This document shows positions 1-6,244 of a stretch of DNA of 13,932 nt, piece by piece (within the stretch, counting starts at the first letter, position 1; each line of letters starts with the position of its first letter). The DNA is taken from assembly GCA_030038955.1 (NCBI GenBank), contig JASHQV010000037.1:1-13932 (forward strand), read 5' to 3'. The DNA comes from Solirubrobacteraceae bacterium. Lineage in GTDB: Bacteria; Actinomycetota; Thermoleophilia; Solirubrobacterales; Solirubrobacteraceae. Under the pieces are notes generated by a model, which was not told where the DNA came from, did no database searches, and saw only the letters and a list, made by a program, of their open reading frames with translations. The position numbers and the translations under genes are program-made.

Positions 1-1297
1 GGATGCCGGCGTGCAGCAGATACGGGTTGGCCGAGGCGTCCGCTGCGCGCACCTCCAGCCTTGTTGCCGAACCGCGCTGAGGCGGGATCCGGATGTATGT
101 AAAGCGGTGGTCGTGGCCCCAGTCGGCCCGCGTTGGCGCCATCGACTCGGACACCAACCGCCGGTAACTGTTGATGGTTGGGGCACCTAGCGCGGTCAGG
201 CCCTCGGCGTGGGCTAGCACTCCAGCCGTGAACGCCAGGCACATCTCGCTGAGCCCGTGCTCACCATCGGCCTGCGCGAACAGGTTGTCGTCGCCACGAG
301 CGAGGGAGACGTGCACGTGATAGCTCGATCCCTCGCTGTCGGAAAACGGCTTGGCCATGAAGTTGGCCTCGAGTCCCTCCTCGTTCGCGAGCTCCCGCAC
401 CGCCTCCTTGAACAAGAAGGTCCGGTCCGCAGCTTCGAGTGCCGGGCCGTGGTGGAGGTTGATCTCAAACTGACCGGGCGAGAACTCGTGATGCGCGGTG
501 GTCACCTCCAGCCCCAGGTCGTCGAGCGCCCGGTGCATCCGCTTGACCGTACCGGCAGGGTCGGCACGGCGGCCGGTTGTATACGCGAGACCGGTGTCGC
601 CTCCATAGCGAGCGCGTTCTTCGCGGTTGTGCAGCAGGTAGAACTCGAGCTCAGGTGCGATCCGTGCGCTGATGCCGAGCGCCTCGAGTCGGGCGCACGC
701 TCGGTGCAGTGCCCCACGTGGCGAGAGCCCGCGGTCGTTGTGGAGATCGGATATGAACCAGGCGGTGTCGGGCTCCCATGGCAGCACGCGGCCGCTGGTC
801 AGGTCGACGACGGCGTGCATATCAGGGAACGAGCTGTCGCCGGCGAACCCCGGCACGTCCAGCGGCTCGCCGTGGATGTCCTCGATCATGCTGATCACGC
901 AGTAGCCGAGCCCGGTGACCGCCAGCTCCAATCGATCGACGGGCAGCTCCTTGGAGCGGCACTTTCCGAACAGGTCGCAGTGAGTGATGCGCGCCGTGCG
1001 CACACCGGCGGCACGCAGGGTCTCAATCACCTCGCTGACCTGAGTGACGTTGGCGCTGCTGGTGATCGTCGCTCCCTGCCCCGGCCCCGCGTGCGGCGAC
1101 ATGCCGGTGCCGGCGTCGCCGCTGTCGGCGCCGGTGACGGCCGGGCTGGCCGGGCTGACACTCGGAGCCGCTACGTCATGCGTCCCTGACACAGGATGCG
1201 GGGAGGACGCTGCCACCCCGGACGGTGTGAGCACCCCGGACGGTGTGAGCGGCCCGGACGATGTGAGCCCGTCGGTTGGCGATCTCTTCACTGCCAT
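1..1297 (-). CDS. Glutamine-synthetase-like ligase, probably gamma-glutamyl-amine synthetase (3' end off the left edge)
   Basis: ATP-dependent ligase of the glutamine synthetase fold, joining glutamate to ammonia or an amine in the cytoplasm. The 432 visible codons include the family's signature stretches: APELEFYLL (about residues 214-222), HHEFSPGQFEINL (269-281), NFMAKPF and SSYHVHVSL (312-332), GAPTINSYRRL (371-381), the WG..HRFTYIRIP stretch (393-405) and LEVRAADASANPYL (414-427). By family length about 80-90 C-terminal residues lie beyond the window. Residues 1-65 are a Ser/Thr/Pro/Gly-rich extension that glutamine synthetases normally lack. I chose the ATG at 1297 because a TACAAT -10 hexamer lies six bases upstream, as in leaderless genes, and no Shine-Dalgarno is visible. 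An in-frame ATG at 1102 (M66) would remove the extension. Neighbours (permeases, omega-transaminase, aldehyde dehydrogenase) favour a PuuA/GlnA3-like role on polyamines or other amines over housekeeping glutamine synthesis. The substrate cannot be read from the sequence. Confidence 0.88.
   Translation of the reverse strand, partial: MAVKRSPTDGLTSSGPLTPSGVLTPSGVAASSPHPVSGTHDVAAPSVSPASPAVTGADSGDAGTGMSPHAGPGQGATITSSANVTQVSEVIETLRAAGVRTARITHCDLFGKCRSKELPVDRLELAVTGLGYCVISMIEDIHGEPLDVPGFAGDSSFPDMHAVVDLTSGRVLPWEPDTAWFISDLHNDRGLSPRGALHRACARLEALGISARIAPELEFYLLHNREERARYGGDTGLAYTTGRRADPAGTVKRMHRALDDLGLEVTTAHHEFSPGQFEINLHHGPALEAADRTFLFKEAVRELANEEGLEANFMAKPFSDSEGSSYHVHVSLARGDDNLFAQADGEHGLSEMCLAFTAGVLAHAEGLTALGAPTINSYRRLVSESMAPTRADWGHDHRFTYIRIPPQRGSATRLEVRAADASANPYLLHAGI
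1215..1268 (-). repeat. Three tandem 18-bp units in the N-terminal extension of the synthetase
   Basis: On the plus strand three consecutive 18-bp units occupy 1215-1232, 1233-1250 and 1251-1268. The first two are identical (ACCCCGGACGGTGTGAGC) and the third differs at three positions. On the coding strand they encode LTSSGP, LTPSGV, LTPSGV (residues 11-28). The array keeps the reading frame and lies in a low-complexity region outside the catalytic fold. Confidence 0.9.
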
Positions 1298-1309
1298 GGA
1301 TACATTGTA
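1298..1309 (-). promoter_or_regulatory. Candidate leaderless promoter -10 of the synthetase gene
   Basis: Reading the minus strand, TACAAT (1309-1304) is followed by GTATCC and then the ATG at 1297. This places the expected transcription start at or next to the A of the start codon. No Shine-Dalgarno precedes the ATG, and the local sequence is much more AT-rich than its surroundings. I see no convincing -35. The overlapping word AATGTATCC recurs in two other promoter regions of this window. Confidence 0.5.
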
Positions 1310-1342
1310 CGATAGTATGGTGTAGCGTCCGAGCTGCTCGCC

Positions 1343-1378
1343 GACCTCTCAGGTCGCCTGTACACCGGAGTGCAGGCG
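1343..1378 (-). terminator. Two short hairpins between the oxidoreductase and the synthetase
   Basis: The 142-bp gap holds two inverted repeats: GACCT/AGGTC with a 3-base loop (1343-1355), and CGCCTG (1355-1360) paired with CAGGCG (1373-1378), with a further CAC/GTG pairing inside. They lie downstream of the oxidoreductase stop and upstream of the synthetase promoter, as expected for a terminator. There is no U tract, so this could equally be an attenuator or chance. Confidence 0.3.
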
Positions 1379-1439
1379 ATCCGAGCCGTCTCCGAGCGCG
1401 CCGCCGGGCTGGCCGGGCCGTGCCCGAGGATCACGTCCG

Positions 1440-2381
1440 CTAGCCACCCGCAAACCCCTGCACTCGATCCACGAGCCGCCGGGACAAGGGGCCGACCTGT
1501 GTGAGGTCGTCGGTGTACTGGGAAGGCTTGAAGCAGATCGTCGTGTAGCCGGCCGCGAGCTGGGCGGGGATCTGCTCGGCCGCCTCGTCGAGATCGGCGG
1601 GGCTGTCATCGTCGGGGAAGCGGGGGCGGATTCCTCCCACCACCTCGAGCTCGCCGACGTCACGACCGGCCGCCGTCATCGCCGTCTGAAGCGGCGCGAG
1701 CTCCTCGGCGGTTGGCTGTCCGAACGGGTGGAAACCGCTTCCGTATCGCACGAGCCGGCGCACGATCCAGGGCGACACGCGCTGGCCGCCGAACCACAGC
1801 GTGGGTCCCTCGGGCCGGGTCGGCTTGGGCTCCAGGTAGACGTCGTGGAAGCGGTAGTGCTCGCCTTCGAAGCTGGCCGGGGTCTCGCGCCACAGCGACC
1901 GCCACGCGGCCAGGTGTTCGTCGAGCAGGACCCCACGCCGCTCGAACGGCACGCCGAGCGCCTCATACTCCTCGGTTAGCCAGCTCACCGTCGGCTGAAC
2001 GACCAGGCGGCCGCCGCTCAGCAGGTCAAGCGTGGCCAGCTGGTGGGCGAGCAGCAGCGGGTGGCGCAGGGGCGCGATGATGGCTGCGCCAATCAGCCGG
2101 ATACGCTCCGTGGCGGCGGCGATGGCGCTCATCAAGACGATCGAGTCCGGCCACGGGGTTGCAGGATCCTGGTTGCCGGGGGCGGCGTAATCGCGCGGGT
2201 TCGCCATGCGCCCGCGGGCGCCGGCGCTCGGACCGAGCACGATGTGCTCGCTCAACATCACGCCGTCGATGCCGGCCTCCTCGGCCTCCTGGGCGATCCG
2301 CACGAGGCCCCGCAGGTCGCGCGGTGAGACCAGCGTCCAGTTCTCGCTCAGGACGAGTACGAGCCGCGGTGGGCTAGGCAC
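1440..2381 (-). CDS. LLM-class flavin/F420-dependent oxidoreductase
   Basis: A 313-residue luciferase-like monooxygenase-fold enzyme (cytoplasmic TIM barrel, FMN or F420 cofactor). Visible marks are the short N-terminal strand PRLVLVLSENW (5-15), EAEEAGIDGVMLSEHIV (32-48, where the family has its first cofactor-binding loop), ATERIRLIGAAI (90-101), LATLDLLSGGRLVVQPTVSW (115-134) and the TLWFGGQRVSPW segment (194-205) typical of the F420-dependent subgroups. The length is normal for the family. The start is a GTG at 2381 with no Shine-Dalgarno. It overlaps the TAG of a 48-codon upstream ORF by eight bases, so translational coupling is likely. It is transcribed toward the synthetase gene, 142 bp away. 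The substrate is unknown; a role in oxidising an amine or amide-derived compound would be a guess from context. Confidence 0.87.
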   Translation of the reverse strand: MPSPPRLVLVLSENWTLVSPRDLRGLVRIAQEAEEAGIDGVMLSEHIVLGPSAGARGRMANPRDYAAPGNQDPATPWPDSIVLMSAIAAATERIRLIGAAIIAPLRHPLLLAHQLATLDLLSGGRLVVQPTVSWLTEEYEALGVPFERRGVLLDEHLAAWRSLWRETPASFEGEHYRFHDVYLEPKPTRPEGPTLWFGGQRVSPWIVRRLVRYGSGFHPFGQPTAEELAPLQTAMTAAGRDVGELEVVGGIRPRFPDDDSPADLDEAAEQIPAQLAAGYTTICFKPSQYTDDLTQVGPLSRRLVDRVQGFAGG

Positions 2382-2520
2382 AGCGGAACCGAATCGACGG
2401 CCGACCGAGGTCGTTGGTGAAGTTGGAGCGCGGCCTGCGCGGCTCGCCGATCACCTCGATCGCGTCGACTCGCGGCAGCTGCTCCTCGGGCAGGCCGAGG
2501 GTCTGGGCGGTCACTCGCAT
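2374..2520 (-). CDS. Small unrecognised ORF (48 aa) coupled to the oxidoreductase
   Basis: The ORF starts with ATG at 2520 (MRVTAQTLGL...) and ends at TAG 2374-2376, which overlaps the GTG start of the oxidoreductase by eight bases. Codon use is strongly G/C at third positions, like the real genes here. Composition changes sharply to AT-rich just upstream of 2520, where a minus-strand promoter can be drawn. No signal peptide, membrane segment or cysteine motif is visible, and the C-terminal half is rich in Arg, Pro and Asn. I do not recognise the family. No Shine-Dalgarno is visible at the ATG, nor at the GTG alternative two codons in. It could be a small partner protein, a leader peptide that opens the downstream start, or the worn C-terminal end of a lost gene. 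The same frame runs upstream to 2616, but that part crosses the promoter region. Confidence 0.42.
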   Translation of the reverse strand: MRVTAQTLGLPEEQLPRVDAIEVIGEPRRPRSNFTNDLGRPSIRFRCA

Positions 2521-2546
2521 CGGGATGAGAGATGCACAATCTGAGT

Positions 2547-2575
2547 AATGTATGCACTCCTCCGAGGAAAAACAA
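2547..2575 (-). promoter_or_regulatory. Promoter for the small ORF and oxidoreductase
   Basis: On the minus strand TTGTTT (2575-2570) and TACATT (2552-2547) are separated by 17 bases, a good sigma-70-like pair. GAGTGC lies one base before the -10 and is mirrored at the opposing promoter. The predicted transcript would start about 20 bases before the ATG at 2520. Confidence 0.5.
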
Positions 2576-2578
2576 CTC

Positions 2579-2607
2579 TTGACCCGTTCGCGCAGAGTGC
2601 GTAATGT
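2579..2607 (+). promoter_or_regulatory. Promoter for APC permease 1
   Basis: TTGACC (2579-2584), a 17-base spacer and TAATGT (2602-2607) form a good sigma-70-like promoter. GAGTGC (2595-2600) sits one base before the -10. The permease start follows about 50 bases downstream, with the Shine-Dalgarno GAGGAGA at 2644-2650. Confidence 0.55.
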
Positions 2608-2655
2608 ATCCGTCACCGCGGTTCATGCCGCATAGAGAGACCTGAGGAGAGATCG

Positions 2656-4155
2656 ATGGCACAGCTGGTCAGCGACGCGGTGTCCGGGCAGACGAGCGGC
2701 GACCTGGGGCCACGACGTCTGCGCACGATCCACGCGATCGGACAGGCGCTCGGAGTCGGCCCGATCTTCTCGGCGGGCGCTGTCACCGGTTTGGTCGCGA
2801 GCGTCGCGGCGTTCAACACGCCGCTGTCGATCCTCTTTGGCGATATCGGCGCGCTCGGGATCGCCTACGTCGTCTCGCTGTACGCGCGGCGCTACGTCGG
2901 CGCTGGCGCGATGTACGAGTACCTCGCGCGTGCGGTCTCCAACTCGTTCGGGATGTTCTCCGGTGGCGTGTATCTGATCGGGGCGCTGATGCTCGGCTCG
3001 GGCGGGATCTATCTCGGACTGTGCTTCCTCGTGCAGGGCTTCTTCGCCACCCACCTGCACGCCAACATTCCGTGGTGGGCGGGCGGCCTCGCCGGGCTGG
3101 CAATAGCGCTGACGCTCAACCACCTCGGCGTCCGCTTGGCCGTGCGCGGGGTGCTGACCCTGTGCGGCTTTTCATCCGTGCCGTTTTTCATCATGTCGAT
3201 CGTGATCATCGCCAAGGGTGGCGTGGGCGGCAACACCCTGTCGGTCTTCGATCCCAGCCAGACGTCGCTGAACACGGTCTTCAGCGGGGTGCTGTTCGCG
3301 ATCCTGCTATTCGTCGGGTTCGAGGCCGCCGCCTCGATCGCCGAGGAGATGCATGCGCCACGCAAGGAAATACCGGTCGCGGTGCTCGGCACCGTTCTGG
3401 TATGCGCCCTGTTCTTCCTGCTCGTCTGCTATGCGGCAACGATCGGGTACGGCAAGGCGGCGTTGGCACACAACGCATGGGGCAGCTCCGCGGACGCGAT
3501 GGGCTACCTCGCACAGCGGTATGTCGGTTCGTGGCTGAGTGTCCTCGTCGACCTCGGCATCATCTTGGACGCGCTGTCGCTCGCGATCGCGATCATGGTG
3601 ACCTCGTCGCGACTGCTGTTCGCGCTCGGGCGCGACCGCCTGCTGCCCCGCTGGCTCGCGACCACCTCGCGCCACAACACGCCGCTGGCCGGCAACATCG
3701 TGCTGGGGATGTGGGGCATCGCCGTGCTGATATGGACGGCGGTCACCAACTACGCTCCTAACGGCGGCGCGAACGTGATCGTCACGTTCACGATCTCCGC
3801 CGACGCCGGCAGCTTTCTGGTCGAGACGATCTACATCTTCCTCGCCGTGTTCGCGCTGCGGATCGTCTGGCGGGACTTCTCGGGCTTTGGTGCCGCTTGG
3901 CGGCTACTCGTCGTGCTGATCGGGATCGCGGCGCCGGTGCTTGCCTTCAAGGGCTCGCTCGATCCATTTCCGACCGAGCCAGACGCTCAGGCGGTCTGGA
4001 TCTGGATCGCGGGTGGAGTGGCCGCGCTGATCTGGTGCCTGTTCCTGCGGTTCAGGCGTCCCGAGGCAGTCCGCGCGGCCGCCGCCTATGCGGTCGACAC
4101 GGTTCCCGCGGCCGCGGAGGATGTCTCCACAGGCGTCGCAGCGGACCGCTTCTGA
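2656..4155 (+). CDS. APC-superfamily amino acid/amine permease 1
   Basis: A 499-residue integral membrane transporter of the amino acid-polyamine-organocation superfamily, presumably a proton symporter at the cytoplasmic membrane. Hydrophobic segments run almost continuously from the IGQALGVGPIFSAGAVTG stretch (first helix, with its characteristic Gly-rich break) to WIWIAGGVAALIWCLFLRF near the C-terminus, compatible with 12-14 helices. The conserved helix-6 motif is seen as LFVGFEAAASIAEEMHAPRKEIPVAVLG. The Shine-Dalgarno GAGGAGA lies five bases before the ATG, which settles the start. It is the only plus-strand gene in the window, divergent from the oxidoreductase and convergent with the stress-protein gene. 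The shared divergent promoter region suggests co-regulation with the oxidoreductase and possibly the synthetase. The substrate is not readable; amino acids, polyamines or other amines are all possible. Confidence 0.9.
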   Translation: MAQLVSDAVSGQTSGDLGPRRLRTIHAIGQALGVGPIFSAGAVTGLVASVAAFNTPLSILFGDIGALGIAYVVSLYARRYVGAGAMYEYLARAVSNSFGMFSGGVYLIGALMLGSGGIYLGLCFLVQGFFATHLHANIPWWAGGLAGLAIALTLNHLGVRLAVRGVLTLCGFSSVPFFIMSIVIIAKGGVGGNTLSVFDPSQTSLNTVFSGVLFAILLFVGFEAAASIAEEMHAPRKEIPVAVLGTVLVCALFFLLVCYAATIGYGKAALAHNAWGSSADAMGYLAQRYVGSWLSVLVDLGIILDALSLAIAIMVTSSRLLFALGRDRLLPRWLATTSRHNTPLAGNIVLGMWGIAVLIWTAVTNYAPNGGANVIVTFTISADAGSFLVETIYIFLAVFALRIVWRDFSGFGAAWRLLVVLIGIAAPVLAFKGSLDPFPTEPDAQAVWIWIAGGVAALIWCLFLRFRRPEAVRAAAAYAVDTVPAAAEDVSTGVAADRF

Positions 4156-4185
4156 CGCCAGCAGAGGCAGCGAAGCGGTTCCTCC

Positions 4186-4209
4186 TCGGAGTTGCGCGCG
4201 CAACTCCGA
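4186..4209. terminator. Perfect 24-bp palindrome in the convergent gap, probable bidirectional terminator
   Basis: The half-site TCGGAGTTGCGC (4186-4197) is followed at once by its exact reverse complement (4198-4209). As RNA it would fold into a 10-bp GC-rich stem with a GCGC loop on either strand. It begins 30 bases after the stop of permease 1 and lies downstream of the stress-protein gene coming from the other side, the position of a shared terminator. No U tract follows on either strand. The rest of the gap (4210-4365) shows no convincing gene. Confidence 0.55.
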
Positions 4210-4365
4210 ACAGTTCGTCCGCCAGCCGCCCGCCACGCGCGACCTGTCGATGGCTGATGCTCGGCCCGTGATGTCGGCCAATCCGCGGTCGAAGGGTGGG
4301 CTGACGCAACCGAGTCGCTGAACCAGAGCCGTCAGGACCAGACCCCACTCGCGAGTCGCCTTAGC

Positions 4366-4800
4366 TCACGTTCGCTGCGTCGGGACGACAAGTACCGGAC
4401 ATGGTGCGATGTGCAGCAGCCGCTGAGTCACGCTCCCGAGCAGCAGCCCGCCCAGTGGGGTGAGTCCACGTGTGCCGACGACGATCACATCCACGGCGTT
4501 GTCGCTGGCGATGTCAGCGATCGCGTGCGCGACGCCTCCGACGGTGGTGCTCGTCAACTGAACCGTGGCCGAGATCCCTGCCTTCGAAAGCTCCGTGACT
4601 TGATGATCGATCTTTGCCCTTAGCTTGTCTTGATCGACGTGGACTGGGAAGGCTTCGCCGCCCTTGCTGGGCAATGCGTGCTCCTCGCAGTGAGCGACGA
4701 TCAGGTCTCCGCCCTCCTCCATGGCAAGAGCTTTTGCCAGTAGGAGGGCTTGGTCGGCGGCGTCGGAGCCGTCGGTTGCCCACATCACCTTCCCGAACAT
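4366..4800 (-). CDS. Universal stress protein (UspA family, ATP-binding type)
   Basis: A single-domain UspA-family protein of 144 residues, the usual length. It begins with the strand MFGKVMWATDGSDAADQAL, whose Asp10 is in the nucleotide-binding position. The C-terminal ATP-binding motif G-x2-G-x9-G-S is complete (GTRG...LGS, 109-123) and is followed by the usual CPVLVVP strand. These features predict an ATP-binding dimer in the cytoplasm. The Shine-Dalgarno GAGGAGA lies five bases before the ATG. It follows the aminotransferase by 39 bases on the same strand and is probably the last gene of the catabolic operon. Such proteins often accompany transporters or metabolic operons. Its specific role here is unknown. 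Confidence 0.93.
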   Translation of the reverse strand: MFGKVMWATDGSDAADQALLLAKALAMEEGGDLIVAHCEEHALPSKGGEAFPVHVDQDKLRAKIDHQVTELSKAGISATVQLTSTTVGGVAHAIADIASDNAVDVIVVGTRGLTPLGGLLLGSVTQRLLHIAPCPVLVVPTQRT

Positions 4801-4839
4801 GCCTGTCTCCTCAAGTTGATGATCCCCTTGTGTATGTGC

Positions 4840-6237
4840 TCAGCCCCGAACGTGCATGAACCGGCTCGCGTCTCTGAGCACCGACTCAAGCGTTCCCGCC
4901 ATGTCGTCGAGCTGCCTACGGTCGCTGATCAGCGGGGGTGCTATTTGAAGGACGGCATCACCACGGTCGTCCGCACGCGCGATCAGGTGAGACTCTCGCA
5001 ACCGTCGCGGGAGGAACTGTCTGAGCAGCCGTTCGCGCTGCTCCGGGCTGAATCGCGTTCCGCGATCATCGGAGCAGAGCTCGAATGCCCAGAAGAAGCC
5101 GGCTCCCCGAACGTCGGCCACGATTGGCACGTCTAGCAGCTCTGACAACCGTGCCTGGAGGAATGGCTCGAGTGCCAGCACGTTCTCCAGTACGTTGTCG
5201 CGCTGAAAGATCTCGATGTTCTTGAGCGCCACCGAGGCCGCAACAGGGTGACCACCGAACGTGATCCCATGGAGCAGCGTGCGCCCTTGCTCGTACAGCG
5301 GTTGGGCGATCCTGTCGGCTACCAGAACGGCGCCCATCGGCAGGTATGCCGACGTGAGTCCCTTCGCGACAGTAATCACGTCTGGCTCGACCTCATACCG
5401 CTCAGAGCCGAACCAGTGCCCTAGACGGCCGAACGCGGTGATGACCTCGTCGGCGATTAGCACGATTCCGTGACGATCAGCAATCTCCCGGAGGCCCTGC
5501 CAGTATCCGGGTGGCGGCGTGAGGCAGCCGCCGGCGTTCTGCACCGGCTCTGCGATGATCGCCGCGACCGTCTCTGTCCCTTCCTCCTCGATCACGTCCT
5601 CGATCTCAGCGAGCAACGCCCCGGTCAGCGCCGTGCCCGACAGACTGCGCACCGACCTGAACTGGTTCGTCCAGGAGACATGACGCGTCGGGATCGCCGG
5701 ATCGCCGAATGGTTCCTTGAACGTCGGAACGCCGGTGAGCGCCAACGCACCGAGCGTCACGCCGTGGAACGCCCGGCTTCGCGCGATCACCTTCATCCGC
5801 TCCGGCTGGCCGTTGGCAAGGTGGTACTGCCGGACGATCTTCCACGCCGCTTCGACGGACTCGGAGCCACCGGAAGTGAAGAACACCTTGTTGAGCTCGC
5901 CGGGTGCCAGGCCCGCAAGGCGAGTGGCGAGCTCGATTGCCGGAGGGTGAGCGGTTCCCCAGTTGGTGTTGAACGCAAGCTCGGAGAACTGACTGGTAGC
6001 AGCGGCTGCCATCTCCTCACCATACGAGTATCCGATCTGTGCGCAGAACAGGCTCGAGAGTGCATCGAAGTAGCGCTCACCCTCAATATCGAATACATAT
6101 GGGCCCTCTCCGCGCGAAAGCACTATCAGCCCGTCGCCATCTGAGCCAAAGTCACCATTTCGTGCGAAGTGAAAAAGCAGGTGCTCATAAGCGTGCTGGC
6201 TCATCTCGCGTCGCGTCAGGTTGGACGTCACGGTCAT
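4840..6237 (-). CDS. Class III (omega) PLP aminotransferase, beta-alanine or (poly)amine transaminase
   Basis: A 465-residue fold-type I aminotransferase of the omega-amino-acid:pyruvate group. It transfers a terminal amino group to a keto acid and leaves a semialdehyde. Marks are FFTSGGSESVEAAWKI (119-134, phosphate-binding loop), FHGVTLGALALTG (157-169), IIAEPVQNAGGC (227-238), IADEVITAFGRLG (261-273, Asp263 contacts the pyridine nitrogen), the PLP lysine K292 in VITVAKGLTSAYLPMGA, and HGITFGGHPVA. Length is normal. The Shine-Dalgarno GGAGGTGA overlaps the stop of the upstream dehydrogenase, and the two genes are only seven bases apart, so coupling is nearly certain. The pairing with an MmsA-type dehydrogenase favours beta-alanine (malonate semialdehyde) as product route. 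Putrescine or gamma-glutamyl-putrescine transaminases belong to the same family and cannot be excluded. Confidence 0.93.
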   Translation of the reverse strand: MTVTSNLTRREMSQHAYEHLLFHFARNGDFGSDGDGLIVLSRGEGPYVFDIEGERYFDALSSLFCAQIGYSYGEEMAAAATSQFSELAFNTNWGTAHPPAIELATRLAGLAPGELNKVFFTSGGSESVEAAWKIVRQYHLANGQPERMKVIARSRAFHGVTLGALALTGVPTFKEPFGDPAIPTRHVSWTNQFRSVRSLSGTALTGALLAEIEDVIEEEGTETVAAIIAEPVQNAGGCLTPPPGYWQGLREIADRHGIVLIADEVITAFGRLGHWFGSERYEVEPDVITVAKGLTSAYLPMGAVLVADRIAQPLYEQGRTLLHGITFGGHPVAASVALKNIEIFQRDNVLENVLALEPFLQARLSELLDVPIVADVRGAGFFWAFELCSDDRGTRFSPEQRERLLRQFLPRRLRESHLIARADDRGDAVLQIAPPLISDRRQLDDMAGTLESVLRDASRFMHVRG

Positions 6238-6244
6238 CGCCTAG

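Noticed and set aside
257..1189. 310-codon plus-strand open frame
   Set aside because: It lies wholly antisense to the synthetase gene, whose minus-strand frame has clear family motifs throughout. The plus-strand translation shows no domain.
3021..3761. 246-codon plus-strand open frame inside permease 1
   Set aside because: Arg/Pro-rich frame-shifted reading of the permease gene, with no hydrophobic pattern or domain of its own.
4210..4365. Short open frames in the convergent gap
   Set aside because: They are Arg/Ser-rich with no family resemblance or ribosome-binding site, and they run into the neighbouring genes antisense.
5470..6144. 224-codon plus-strand frame opposite the aminotransferase
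   Set aside because: Antisense to a well-supported gene with no recognisable domain; such frames are expected in GC-rich DNA.
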